Assembly: GCF_033118175.1 (NCBI RefSeq)
Contig: NC_083694.1
Coordinates: 31,260,108 to 31,324,107, forward strand
Length of the DNA: 64,000 nt
Direction: 5' to 3'
From: Dama dama
Lineage: Eukaryota; Chordata; Mammalia; Artiodactyla; Cervidae
How positions within the stretch are numbered: the stretch's first letter is position 1; each line of letters begins with the position of its first letter. Positions 23,013 through 35,022 of this stretch are shown one piece after another. The notes beneath the pieces are model-generated. The model saw only the letters and a program-made list of their open reading frames with translations. It did not search any database and was not told the DNA's origin. Position numbers and translations under genes: made by a program.

Positions 23013-25624
23013 CTGTTAGATTACAAAAACTAGATCAATAGCTACTGGAATCTACTAGGCAATGCCTGCAATCAGATCTTTTGGTGCCCCCTAGAGGTCG
23101 TATTAATAAATACAACAGAAGTTTTCTAAGAATGGCATTTTCTATTTGCATATTCAATATATTGTTAAGATGTGGAGGCAATATCAGATATTATTGAGCC
23201 TTGCAACTTCAAATTACAGATAAAGCAAAGCATAACCAGGGAACTCTGGCAATATACACAAGAATTTTTCATGTAAAATAAGAGTTTCAATTGCATATTA
23301 TCATCTAAAATGCACTATCATCTCACTTTTAAATAGGTAAAATTATTAATTAAAATATTAAGCTATGTTATTATTCATTAAAATTGTCATGGTTAAAGAT
23401 ACACTCTATATTAAAAACTTGCCTTGAAACTCTATATCAGTTAGGTTTTTATTTAAGGAAATTAATAAAGGAATTCTTCTCTCTGTTAATAGACTATATT
23501 ATTAATATTTAGGCATAGAGTAGAACCCAGCCAGTATTTACAGTAAGCTTTGTAGATAATGTAAGTCTTACCATGCAAAACACTATGTGTTCAAGTTAAG
23601 AAAATTAAAAATCACAGACTGCAATTAAGCCCACTCTGCTTTTAAAATAACTATGGCATTCAACATAAAAGGAAAATATACATGTAATTGAAATGATTTT
23701 AATACAGAATTAAACAGTAAACACATGTAGTATCTAAAAATTATGTATCATCCTTTATATATTCTTTCAATCCAGGCCATCTCCATACAGATAAATACGT
23801 TTGGGAAATGCAACTAGCAGACAAATCTAAATAAAGAAGTTACAAACTTCTGAGACAACTGAGAACTTGTAGGGAGATCAAATAATACGTGTCTGCTAAG
23901 TCAGTTTCTAAGTTACAAGTATGAGATTTTACAAATTAGGTATCATCCAATGGCTATTTCTACCTGAAACTTAAATTTTGGTAGTTCTCTAAAGTGATTA
24001 TTAGAATTTTAGAAATTAGTTTCATCATTATTGAAGTTTTAGAATCTTGTAAAATCTATATGCACTTCCTATGTTCAAATAAAAAATACCTTAAGACTAA
24101 ACTAGTCTGTGTTTGAAAATTACAGTGACAGGATAGAAGAAAAACTAAGTTTCTCCCCAGTGACCCTCAAAAAGTTTTTAAAAAATGAATAAAATTACTA
24201 AAAACTGTACTTGAAATTCAGATATCTTCAATATGTGAGTTGATCCTTTCCATTTCAAAAATATTAGTAATGCATAAAAAATTATTAGTTAAAGCTACAT
24301 AAAATTTAAAAAGTAAGAACTACAGAAAAACATGAGAGGAGCCCTAATTGTCTTCCTTCACTATTTCAATCTATTTGATTTACATATAAGAATACAATTT
24401 AAAAATCCAAATTATAATACCAACACATAACAACTACACAGCCATGGTGCTTAAAACTCAATATCAGTACAAAATTATCGTATATAATAACTACCTAAGC
24501 ATTAAGTCCTATTTAAAATAATTTTATCCCTTAAGTGTATTTTTAAAGTTTCCCTGCCTCACTAATTTCAGTTTAAAATGCATTTGTTAAATTTATTCAT
24601 AACACTTAAGTTTCATCTAAAATACATCAACAAATTAAATTTAACTAGGATTATATTATCCCAGAGTTGGAAGCAATCACACAGCACTCCCCTGATGTCT
24701 GAGTCCTTCTGAACAGTTCTAAAGACAGAGTAATCATTCTTTACTGTCCATATTTCAACAGGAAGTTCTCTCCTTATAATGAACAAAAAATCCTCATGTA
24801 GCTCTCACCTATTATCCAGGTCAACCATTTCTATCCCTCTGTACCAATTCCCTCACTTCTGTCCCCTACTTCCACACAAACACATCAATCAAACTGGCAA
24901 ATATGATATTTTAAGCTTCTGCATGAACTAGCTGGAATTCTAGAAAGCAAATGAAGAACTATATAAACTCAAGGGAAAAAAAGAAAAATTAGGCTTTCTT
25001 TCCCATTATATATTAAAGATAATTCAAATTACTGAGTTATAAAGCAATAACGGCATTAAAATGTGTCAATATTTGGGAAAATACATTGAGAAATAAACTA
25101 TAATATGAGATGAGTATGCATTTTAACAAAATTATCTGTGTATATATTGATGAAAAACAAATTGATTTATTACATCACGCATATCCATATTGAGTTACTT
25201 AGCCTTAAACCAATGATTACTGATGTCTATATAGACCTCTAGTGTTTCTTAAACGTGTACCTTCGCCACTTACGACCATTAAACATTTCAGTTCTTGGTT
25301 CACAAGTTTGCGATGCCCATAGCACAGACATTGTGATACCATAGTGTAAAGTATAAATTTAAGGACCGAAAGAATAAGAAGTTGTAGTATTAGAATCTTG
25401 ATTTTAAAGAACAGGTCTGAAAGGAATGAGAGGTAGAGAATTTTTTTATGTTAAACATACCTTTATGTTGTAAATAAATGTATGTCTTTTAGTATTATTG
25501 AGAAGACCAAACTTACACTATCTCTGGGGAAAAAATTACCCTTAATTGATTTATTTAGAAATATAAGTTTTATCAAATACTTAATAATTAAAGTAATAAA
25601 ATTTGCCTATTTACAAGTCTGTCT
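23013..25624. other. SDCCAG8 intron (2.85 kb), AT-rich
   Basis: Intron between the 26.0 and 23.0 kb exons (full span 23013-25866). No ruminant SINE is seen in it, unlike its neighbours. Confidence 0.6.
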
Positions 25625-25735
25625 CAGCAACTTAACCCTTAAGTTCTTTGAGGACATTGTTTGTATCTAACCCTCTTTGTATTTGCAGCACCTAGCAAAG
25701 GGCCTGATGATAATAAACAAATGCTTGCTGAATGA
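25625..25735 (-). repeat. L2 LINE 3' end fragment
   Basis: TTCTTTGAGGACATTGTTTGTATC, GCACCTAGCAAAGGGCCTGATG and AATAAACAAATGCTTGCTGAATGA are the typical L2 3' end in reverse. Confidence 0.75.
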
Positions 25736-25866
25736 CCATTATGTGGATCTTTACTATCTCAAAACAAAAACATTTTTCTACTCCAGACTTCTTTCTGAGA
25801 TTTACAGACTAGGAAAAATTTTTCAAAGAAAAGATTTACATAATTAGTAAACTAAAATCTTTGTAC

Positions 25867-26001
25867 CTTTGTGACATCCATTTCCCGGGAAGCAAGCTGG
25901 TTTTGAATTTCCTCGAGTTGATGAACAGCTGAAATTTTCTCTCTTGTAACCTTTTCCACCTCAGCCTCCAGTTGGGCAATATTCTGAGATAGGGTCAACA
26001 T
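25867..26001 (-). CDS. SDCCAG8: SDCCAG8 internal exon
   Basis: A 135-nt exon, 45 codons, phase 0 at both ends, beginning MLTLSQNIAQLE and ending EMDVTK. This is the next block of the SDCCAG8 coiled coil after the exon at 44588-44740. The acceptor is a pyrimidine-rich stretch ending TATAG and the donor is AAG|GTACAA on the minus strand. The ATG at its start is an internal methionine codon, not an initiation site. The intron that follows is 2,854 nt. Too short for most ORF finders because it has no downstream open extension, but the splice sites and frame are clear. Confidence 0.94.
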
Positions 26002-26269
26002 CTATAACAGGAAATAAAAGTCCTAAATGATAATGTTATTTGACAAAATAAATATTTAAAACATCTTAAGTTAACAGTTTCAGCATGGCCACTCGACTCT
26101 CTAAGTCATTTCTCTGTGGATGGGGTATCTCCATGACTCTGCATTCTCAATTCATCAATCTCTCTTCACTATCACCTCATATAATTACTTATTTTTCCTA
26201 AACTTTTAAGATTTACTCTCTTAGCAACTTTCAAATATACAATGCAGTATTGTTAATTAGAGTCACCAT

Positions 26270-26458
26270 GTTTTTTATTTTTAAAAGATATGTAAGTATG
26301 TATTTATTTGGCTGTACCAGGTCTTAGTTGCAGCATGCTGCATCTTTAGTTGTATCTTTAGTTGGATCAGGTCTATTTACCTGATCAGGGATGGAACCCT
26401 GGCCGCCTGTGTTGGGAACACCAGAGTCTTAGCCACTGAATTACCAGGGAAGTCCCAG
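26270..26458 (-). mobile_element. CHR-type SINE, reverse
   Basis: TTATTTGGCTGTACCAGGTCTTAGTTGCAGC through CTGATCAGGGATGGAACCCTGGCC to ATTACCAGGGAAGTCCC. It starts about 270 bp upstream of the 26.0 kb SDCCAG8 exon (minus-strand sense). Confidence 0.85.
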
Positions 26459-27779
26459 CATGCTTTTTAAATATTAAAAATAAAATCGATCAGCAGACAT
26501 TTTTTGAGAACCTTCCATATGCTACACTAAGTCTTTAATACCAGAGTTTATGAATTTCTAAGCACTTTAGAAAGACATGTCTAATATCTGAAAAATTCAA
26601 TAAGAATATAAGATAGTATTTTTTAAAAACACTAAGTATATTAGTAATTTTGTATTAAGGCAGATACAAGAATAAAGGTGCTGAATTTATCCTCCAAGTT
26701 AAAATATATTTAAAATTTATTGATATATTCTTTATCAACTAAAATTATTTACATGCATAGTGCTTAAGACATCACATTTTTTGCTGTCTGTTTCCTCATT
26801 AGACTAGAAGTTCCTCAAGAGCATATTCTTTAAGAGGCATATGATTAATGTTTGATGAATGAATGAATTGTTAGAATAAATGGGTTTTCTGAGGGACTCT
26901 ATGATAGCAGGTGCTTAGTTTTTCTTCTAAGGGTTAGAAATGCTTTCTAGATCTTAGATTTAACCTTCATAGTTTTTGGTTTGCAATTACATTTTAACTT
27001 CTGCTCCGGTGAGTCAAACTTTCCCAGGCAATTAGCTTCTCATTTGTATTAGTACTTTTAAAGTGATGAAGAAATGCTACCGTGCCCCGAGATCAAAACA
27101 CAGCTATTCATTTTTAATCAGCTAAAACAAAAACTGATAACAAATTTGACATAATATTTAAAATCTACCATAATATTTAAAATCTACACTAACATGGGTG
27201 TGAATTCAGTTTTACAACAGAAATCAGTAACTAAAGTTTGTAGTAAAAATCAAGATTGCCTTTGGCAACTAACTAAAATTGAAAATAGCAAAATAATCAG
27301 CCCAGGTAGCTATTTTCTAATTTAGACAGTAGAGGTATTATTTAACTTGTCTAGGGATTGTGGAGAATTATACATTTAATATATGATTGTTTACATGTCC
27401 TTCTTATCATCAAGAAATTGGCTACAAATCTAAATTGCATGTAAAATTTCTTTTACTAATACCAGGCTATGAATTATCCTTATGCAGATTACAATCTGAA
27501 AGAAAAATTAAAGGTCAAAAGAAGTTAAATGTAACAAATCAAAAATACTAACTAAATTCCTTAATTTAAAAATTCAAGTGCATGAGTAAGCATATTATGA
27601 ATATGTAATTATAGCTTTTCTGGAAACTTACAATAACAAAAAACTTTAATTACCAGCTACTAAAAAATTCATGTATTATTTATGTGAATCTTATGGCAAA
27701 TGTATTAATATTGTGTGGTTTTTTTGAAGTAAATGTGCAGACATTTATTTTGCTAATGGTAAATTCTGCATCAGTTTCT
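26459..27779. other. Intronic DNA with an L2-like scrap and a small tandem repeat
   Basis: L2-like text near 26800-26870 (CTAGAAGTTCCTCAAGAGC, GTTTGATGAATGAATG). At 27150-27187 a 19-bp unit (CATAATATTTAAAATCTAC) occurs twice in tandem. Confidence 0.55.
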
Positions 27780-28050
27780 ACAGCATGTGACAAATTGTGC
27801 ACTTTCCATGTGATTCCCTCCCTCTGCCACCCATCACTTCATTCCTCTACCCACTACCTGTCTGCTCCCTTCTGTCACCCACTTCTCGGCGCCTCCCCTC
27901 CTGTTGACACACCTTCTTTTTCCCCATGCCCACCATCTGGAAGTCAACATTACACTGCAGGAACTTCTCCATCCACATCTGTTGCAGAGGCAGAAGTAAC
28001 ACAGACAGCTGCAACACTGTTGGAGGGCCAGGGTGTTGACATCAGGTAAG
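27780..28050 (+). other. C/T-rich stretch with open frame and donor-like end, unidentified
   Basis: A 121-codon frame (27684-28049) with unusually C-rich sequence between AT-rich flanks; it ends near ACATCAG|GTAAGT (GT at 28045), a strong donor match. I do not recognise the protein. It could be an old transposon or retrocopy, or chance. Confidence 0.3.
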
Positions 28051-28859
28051 TCCTTTAAACTTTGACAGGGGCAAGCAACAGACAAGGACACCCAGGATGG
28101 GAGAGCCTGATAGAAATTTCTACAATAAAGACTCCCTGGTGTATTGAACGTAGTATAAAATGGCATTCCTCATAAAAAAAAGGTACAAGAAGTAGGGATT
28201 CTAGCAATTGGCTATTATCAAGAAACCAACTGAGAAAAATTCACAAACCACAGGGGGCATTCAATAAATAGAAGACTGAATAACTGATTGAACTAACATA
28301 CTTAGTGTCTTAGTGCAACCAAAGACCATTACTGATGCCAACAGGCAAACTCACAGCACGAACTGTTCATGGAGGAATGATTCAAAATCTGTCTAGGTGG
28401 AAGGCATCTGCTCTTCTAGAACTTCCCACATAAATGAAATTTTTAAAGAAGTAAGAAGAAAGGGAAGAAGAAAAATAATAAAAAGAGAGAAAGAATGTAC
28501 AAGTCTCAGTAGCAAGCCCATCACAAGGAAAGCAGAGACACGTGTTCCAACACTAACCATTAGAACTTAAAATGTGATTGTTGAGACTTCCTACTAAAGT
28601 AACTTCTGGTGCTAGGCAGTGTGATAATATCCTCTTTTAATCCCCTTGGAAAAGGAATGTATTGGATTAACTTTCTGGTGAAAAAAATGAAAACCAAGAA
28701 TTTTCCTGGATTCATTCAAGCTAATAAATAAAAAAATAAAGCTGGACTTTATATTAAAATGTGTCAGCTTTTACTAACACAAAGGTCCAAGAAAGCTACC
28801 CAATAGAGCTAACTCTTTCACTAGAGTAAGACTAATAGCCACAAACTAAAATTTGTTTA
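28051..28859. other. Intronic DNA, nothing recognised
   Basis: No clear repeat or exon. Confidence 0.5.
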
Positions 28860-29000
28860 ATGTCCACCCTAAGCCAGGTAGTTTGTTAGGTACTTCAAAG
28901 CATTATTTTATTTAATCCTATCAATTCTTAAAGTAGGTCAAATCTGTCATTTACTACTCTGAAATTTGGAGAGGTTAAATGAATTGTTCAAGGTCACAAA
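28860..29000 (+). repeat. MIR SINE
   Basis: CTAAGCCAGGTAGTTTGTTAGGTACTT, then ATTTAATCCTATCAATTCTTAAAGTAGGTC and GGAGAGGTTAAATGAATTGTTCAAGGTCACA follow the MIR order. Confidence 0.8.
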
Positions 29001-29504
29001 AAGGTAAAACTGGATTCAACACTAAACCCTTTTACTTCAAAGATTCTGCCATTTCCTGTGAAACTACTGGCTTCACTGCTAGGATCACTTTCAACTCTTT
29101 ATTCATACATCTTTATTTTGGGCAGGATCTTGAGATTAAGTGTCAAAGGTTTAATGGGGACAAAAAAAAATTCAGAAATGCACTGCATTTCTGTTGCCAC
29201 TTTTTTAAATAAAATAATTATCAATTTAAGAAAATTATACATAAAAGCACCTGGAATATTGCCTGGCACATTTCAGACTTCATTTCTTCTTATCAGGAAT
29301 TCTCATCAACATATTTTTTACATAGTAAAAGTACTCAGCAAGGCAAAAGTTGCCACTAAACAACGCAGGAAAAAAGTCTCTTAAGCATAATTAGTGGCTG
29401 ATCTTTGCTCTTGATGCCATTGTCTCTCTCACACAAGCTCAGGTCACAACTTTACCTTCCTCCACAACTTACTCATGTTCGAGTATCTCTCCCTCATACT
29501 GCAT
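29001..29504. other. Intronic DNA, nothing recognised
   Basis: A 108-codon plus frame (29058-29384) has no family resemblance. Confidence 0.5.
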
Positions 29505-29641
29505 TTCTGCTGCTGCTCCTGCTAAGTCGCTTCAGTCGTGTCCAACTCTGTGCAACCCCACAGATGGCAGCCCACCAGGCTCCCCCGTCCCTGGGATTCT
29601 CCAGGCAAGAACACTGGAGTGGCTTGCCATTTCCTTCTCCA
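29505..29641 (-). mobile_element. Bov-A SINE monomer, reverse
   Basis: CTGCTAAGTCGCTTCAGTCGTGTCC through CACTGGAGTGGCTTGCCATTTCC; preceded by a small GCT-repeat. Confidence 0.92.
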
Positions 29642-29774
29642 TTTATAAATCCTGCCTTTTTTTTTTTCTGAAGCTCAGTTAAAATGCCATCTTCTCCACA
29701 AAGTTTTCCATGATCTCTTGCAGACAGAAATCTGTTCTGATTCTCTGAACTCTTAGCATTTTAGTTATACCTTT

Positions 29775-29900
29775 CCAGGGGAGGGAAATGGCAACCCACT
29801 CCAGTGTTTTTCTTGCCTGGGAAATCCCATGGACAGAGAAGCCTGGAGGGCTACTGTCCATAGGGTCACAAAGAGTTGGACACAATTGGGCAGACATGCA
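29775..29900 (+). mobile_element. Bov-tA SINE 3' part
   Basis: GGAAATGGCAACCCACTCCAG through CACAAAGAGTTGGACACAATTGG, ending in CATG repeats. The tRNA-like half is missing. Confidence 0.85.
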
Positions 29901-30434
29901 TGCATGCCTTTCCAATGGCCTAGGACCTTCTTTCTTCCATTTGTATTCCCCTTGTATTCATTCAATAAATATATATCGAGCACATTGAGAGGAATGTGCC
30001 AAGCAATTAGGATGTTAACAAACCATACATGCAGGAGAATCATAGTAAATTAGGGGAGATAATTCAATAAGATTTTGCAATAAATTGAGTTTAGAAGCCT
30101 ATAGGAGGGGCTCCCAAAAATTCATCACTGGGAGACTATGAAAAGATATGGTGTCAAGAACTCTAAACCATCAGTTAGAGAGGCTAGAGGAAGATTCCTC
30201 TAGGCAATGGTGGGTGAGGGGTGCAGGGATGGGAGAGGAGGGGCAAGGCCTTGCAAAATCCTGAAATGAAAAATTGGTATGGCAGATTGGCATGTTTGAC
30301 ATTTGAGAAAGTGCAAGTAGGTCAGTATGGTGGTAATATAAGAAAGAAAAGAGAAGGGAGATGAGACTGAAGAACCAAAGAAAGGGGGAAAAAAACGTAC
30401 AATCTTTATGTAACAGTGAAAGAGCTTAAAAAGA
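29901..30434. other. Old repeat-like intronic DNA
   Basis: Text such as GAGGGGCAAGGCCTTGCAAAATCC recalls the old repeat also seen at 3550 and 48700. Nothing firmer. Confidence 0.35.
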
Positions 30435-32712
30435 TGCCACAGAAAAAGAAAACTACAGGCCAATACCACTGACGAACATAGATGCAAACATCTTTAACAA
30501 AATTCTAGCAAACATAATCCAACAACATATTAAAAAGATCATACATCATGACCAAGTGGGCTTTATCCCAGGGATGCAAGGATTCTTTAATATCTGCAAA
30601 TCAATGTGATACACCACATTAACAAATTGAAAGATTAAAGCCATATGATTATCTCAATAGATGCAGAGAAAGCCTTTGACAAAATTCAACATTCATTTAT
30701 GATAAAAACCCTCCAGAAAGCAGGAATAAAAGGAACATAGCTCAACATAATAAAAGCCATATATGATAAACCACAGCAAACATTATCCTCAATACTGAAA
30801 AATTGAGAGCATTTCTCCTAAAATCAAGAACAGGACAAGGATGCCCACTCTCACCACTACTATTCAATATAGTTTTGGAGGTTTTAGCCACAGCAATCTG
30901 AGAAGAATAATAAATAAAAGGAATCCAGATTGGAAAGGAAGAAGTAAAACTCTCACTGTTTGCAGCTAACATGATCCTCTACATAGAAAACCCTAAAGAC
31001 TCCACCAGAAAATTACTAGAGCTAATCAATGAATATAGTAAAGTTTCAGGTTATAAAACTAACACATAGAAATCCCTTGCTTTCCTACACACTAACAATG
31101 AGAAAACAGAAAGAGAAATTAAGGAAACAATTCCATTAACCATTGCAACCGAAAAGAATAAAATACTTAGGAATATATCTACCTAAAGAAAGAAAAGACC
31201 TATATATAGAAAACTATAAAACACTACACTTGACCTTAGCCAATAGGCCAAGAAGCAATGGTGAAAGAAATCAAAGATGACACAAATAGATGAAGAAATG
31301 TACCATGTTCATGGATTGGAAGAATCAATATAGTGAAAATGAGTATACTATCCAAAGCAATCTATAGATTCAATGAAATCCCTATCAAGCTACCAGTGGT
31401 ATTTTTCAGAGAACTAGAAGAAATAATTTCACAATTTGTATGGAAATACAAAAAAACCTCGAATAGCCAAAGCAATCTTGAGAAAGAAGAATGGAACTGC
31501 AGGAATAAACCTGCTGACTTCAGGCTATTCTACAAAGCTATAGTCATCAAGGAACTATGGTACTGGCACAAAGACAGAAATATAGATCAATGGAACAAAA
31601 TAGAAAGTCCAGAGATAAATTCATGCACCCATGGACACCTTATCTTTGACAAAGGAGGCAAGAACATACAATGGAGAATAGACCATCTCTTTAACAAGTG
31701 GTGCTGGGAAAACTGGTCAACCACTTATAAAAGAATGAAACTAGAACACTTTCTAACACTATACACAAAAATAAACTCAAAATGGATTAAAGATCTAAAC
31801 ATAAGACCAGAAACTATAAAACTCCTGGAGGAAAACATAGGCAAAACACTCTCTGATATAAATCATAGCAGGATCCTCTATGACCCATCTCTCAGAGTAG
31901 TGGAAATAAAAGCAAAAATAAACAAATGGGACCTAATTAAACTTAAAAGCTTTTGCACAACGAAGGAAACTATAAGCAAGGTGAAAAGACAACCTTCAGA
32001 ATGGGAGAAAATAATAGCAAATGAAGCAGCTGAATTAACTAATTAAAATAATCAATCAATCAATTAATTAATTAAAAGAATTAATCTCAAAAACATACAA
32101 GCAGCTCCTGCAGCTCAATTCCAGAAAAATAAATGACCCAATCAAAATATGGGTCAAAGAACTAAACAGACATTTCTCCAAAGAAGACACACACAGGGCT
32201 AACAAACACATGAAAAGATGCTCAATATCACTCGTTATCAGAGAAACGCAAATCAAAACCACAATGAGGTACCATCTCATGCCAGTCAGAATGGCTGCTA
32301 TCCAAAAGTCTACAAACAATAAATGCTGGAGAGGGTGTGGAGAAAAGGGAATCCTCTTACACTATTGGTGGGAATGCAAATTAGTACAGCCACTATGGAG
32401 AACAGTGTGGAGATTCCTTTAAAAAATGAAAATAGAACTGCCATACGACCCAGCAATCCCACTGCTGGGCATACACACCGAGGAAACCAGAACTGAAAGA
32501 GACACGTGTACCCCAATGATCATCGTAGTACTGTTTACAATAGCCAGGACATGGAAGCAACCTAGATGCCCATCAGCAGATGAATGGATAAGGAAGCTGT
32601 GGTACATATACACCATGGAATATTACTCAGCCGTTAAAAAGAATTCATTTGAACCAGTCCTAATGAGATGGATGAAGCTGGAGCCCCTTATACAGAGTGA
32701 AGTAAGCAAGGT
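30435..32712 (+). mobile_element. Cattle-type L1, ORF2 part, truncated at both ends
   Basis: Runs from ORF2 reverse transcriptase (CAGAAAAAGAAAACTACAGGCC) to the late ORF2/3' text (GGAATATTACTCAGCC, then GAGTGAAGTAAGCAAG) with no 3' UTR or poly-A. The RT catalytic FADD region reads FAAN (30959-30970). A 237-codon frame (31333-32046) covers the C-terminal half. A 12-kb-type full element is not present. It lies antisense to SDCCAG8. A U2 snRNA fragment is inside it. Confidence 0.93.
31223..31259 (-). pseudogene. U2 snRNA 5'-end fragment inside L1
   Basis: On the minus strand this 37-nt stretch matches U2 snRNA nucleotides 1-37 with 4 mismatches, two of them CpG-type decay. It ends exactly at U2 nucleotide 1 (31259). 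Around it L1 ORF2 is continuous (AAACTATAAAACACT before, GAAAGAAATCAAAGATGACAC after), so about 34 nt were added to the L1. Only ACT at the join could be shared. No promoter or remaining U2 is present, so it is a dead fragment. Confidence 0.85.
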
Positions 32713-32974
32713 GCTTTCTGGTTGTGTCTCTTTCATTACCTCAAAGGCACCTTAAACTCAGACTAACCCAAAAGGCACACATCATCACTTTCCCAAATCA
32801 AAAATATCGATTCAGAGAAATAAAAGAAAGAGAAACTTTTAAAGAGAATAAGAATGAAAAAATATTCATTAAAAATAACATAAGGAGGTCTTCAGTGAAC
32901 ATAGCAATGGTAATTTCATTGACTATGGGCACAGAAGCTGAAATGCAGTGGACTGATGAGTGGTGAGAAAAAGA

Positions 32975-33187
32975 CAATGCATGCTCAGTAGTGTTCGACT
33001 CTTTGCATCCCCCTGGACTGTAGTCTACCAGGATCCTCTGTCCATGGAATTTTCCAAGCAAAAATACTGGAGTGGGTTGCCATTTTCTACTCCAGGAGAT
33101 CTTCCTGACCCAGGGGTCGAACTTGCATCTCCTGTGTCTCCTGCACTAGCAGGTGGGTTCTTTACCACTAAGCCATAGAGGAAGCCC
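32975..33187 (-). mobile_element. Bov-tA SINE, reverse
   Basis: GCATGCTCAGTAGTGTTCGACTC through GACCCAGGGGTCGAACTTGC to AAGCCATAGAGGAAGCCCC. Confidence 0.92.
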
Positions 33188-33273
33188 CCAAAAAACAATA
33201 TGTATGGACAAATCTTTCAAGAAATTTGACTATTAAAGGAAAGAGTAAGGAGGGATATGGAATTACTAAGGTG

Positions 33274-33433
33274 GTTTCCAGCCTTGGCTGCACACTGGAA
33301 TCACCTGGACAATTTTTTAAAATACTGACACCTGGATCCTACCCTCAGCTATTCTCCCATAGTTCATTTGGGATTCAGACTGGGTGAATGAGAGTTTTGG
33401 AACTTCTATGCAGCCAAGATTGAGAATGACTGG
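33274..33433 (+). mobile_element. MER20-type hAT element
   Basis: GGCTGCACACTGGAATCACCTGGACAATTTTTTAAAATACTGACACCTGGATCC matches the well-known MER20 text; the inverted end GATTGAGAATGACTG closes it. Confidence 0.75.
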
Positions 33434-33789
33434 ATTAGAAGAAAGAGACTATTTTCCTGATGATAAGGAAAAGGCTATAGTGAAGTAAAGGCTGAAAATT
33501 CAGAAAAGAGTGGGGAACAAATGGAAATAAGTCCCTGACGTGGTTGAGGGGCATGGGGTCCAGAGCAAGAGGAAAGGATGAAGTCACTCTCATCTGACAG
33601 GGTTGCGGTGCAGGTGAAATTTTACTTTAGGCACAAGTGAGGGGAAAAATAAATAAGTTGAAGTGGTTACCATCTAATGGCGTCAACTTTCTTTGTTAGG
33701 TAAGTAGAGGCTCTCTGTTGAGAATTAGGGGAAAGGTAGTATTGTAGAGAACCTGAGAATTAAAGTGATTTGAAATAGTCCATAAAAAA
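33434..33789. other. Intronic DNA, nothing recognised
   Basis: A/G-rich, no exon seen. Confidence 0.45.
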
Positions 33790-34870
33790 TGGGGCTTAGA
33801 TACCATCATTTCCCATCTGAACTACTGTAATTACTTCCCACTTGGTCTAAGAGGTTTATTCTGGTCCCCCTTCAAATCTATGGACAGATGATTTTTCTCA
33901 AATATAAATGGCATCATGACACTGCCCAGTTTAAAGCCATTCAATGGTTTGTTGTTGTTGTTATTGAATTGCTAAGTCATGTTTGACACTTTGCGACTTC
34001 ATGGCTGCAGCATGCCAGGTTTCCTTGTCCTTCACTATCTCCCAAAGTTTACTCAAGCTCATGTCCATTGAGTTGGTGATGCCATCCAACCATCTCATCC
34101 TCTGTCCCCCACTTCTCCCCCTGCCCTCAATCTTTCCCAGCACTGGAGTCTCTTCCAATGAGTCAGCTCTTTGCATCAGGTAGCCAGAGAATTGGAGCTT
34201 CAGCTTTAGCATCAGTCCTTCCAATGAATATTCAGGGTTGATTTCCTTTAGAATTGACTGGTTTGATCTCCTTTCTGCCCACAGGCCTCTTGAGAGAGTC
34301 TTCTTCAGCATCACAATTTGGAAGCATCAATTCTTCAATGGTTTACTATCACTTTTTGGATAACATTTAAAATCTTTCGCATGGATTTTAAGACCATTCA
34401 TGATTTGGTCCCTGCATATTTCTCCAAACTCATCTTCCATTACTCTGTCTCTTACTGCCTATGCTCCAGTCACCTAAACTCTCTCTAAATTCCCAAAATG
34501 GATTATGCTTTCTAGCTTCTGAGCCTTGGGAGTATTGTTTTTCTGGGTCTGAAACTTCCCCTCAACTCTTCCCCTGACCACTCCTACTCAACTCCTTTGA
34601 GTCTCACTTGTAAAATCTCATGCTTAGGAAAACCTTTCATGACTGTGTAGACTAAGTCATATTTGTCTGTTATGCATTTTCATATAACTCTATACTGTAT
34701 CTTCATGCTTTTATCACAGTGGTAACAACACATTTGTGGAAGTATGTGCTTAATGTCTACCTCTCCCATTAGTCTATAAACTCCATGGGGGGAGTGCATT
34801 GGTCCTGTGATGACGACATTCCCAGGACCTCCAGTTAGTATCTGTTGAATCCCTGAATGAACAAGAGAGA
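33790..34870 (-). repeat. L2 LINE, reverse, split by a BovB insertion
   Basis: Left part 33790-33950 (ATTACTTCCCACTTGGTC, TTAAAGCCATTCAATGG) and right part 34334-34870 (CACTTTTTGGATAACATTTAAAATC, CTCATGCTTAGGAAAACC, TCTATAAACTCCATGGGG, ATCTGTTGAATCCCTGAATGAA) form one L2 3' end. Confidence 0.75.
33951..34333 (-). mobile_element. BovB LINE 3' fragment, reverse, inserted in L2
   Basis: GTTGTTGTTGTTATTGAATTGCTAAGTCATG through GATCTCC to CACAATTTGGAAGCATCAAT. TTCAATGGTTT at 33940-33950 and 34334-34344 is an 11-bp perfect target duplication. Confidence 0.95.
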
Positions 34871-35018
34871 GAGGAATGTATAGGAGGGCTGCTAGAAAGC
34901 ACCAAAAGAACCATGGACACCAAAGACCATAAGGGTATGGTGGTGTCATCCACAAGATTGCAGCATTTTTCTTCACCAGCTGAGATCATCAATCCAAGTC
35001 ATAGAAGGTAGACAGTTA

Positions 35019-35022
35019 GACT
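35019..35022. repeat. ERV target-site duplication, 5' copy (GACT)
   Basis: GACT directly precedes the TG that opens the 5' LTR and is repeated at 43480-43483 directly after the 3' LTR. A 4-bp duplication is the usual integration footprint of gammaretroviruses. Confidence 0.8.

Noticed and set aside
31333..32046. 237-codon ORF as a host gene
   Set aside because: It is L1 ORF2 C-terminus inside a truncated L1.
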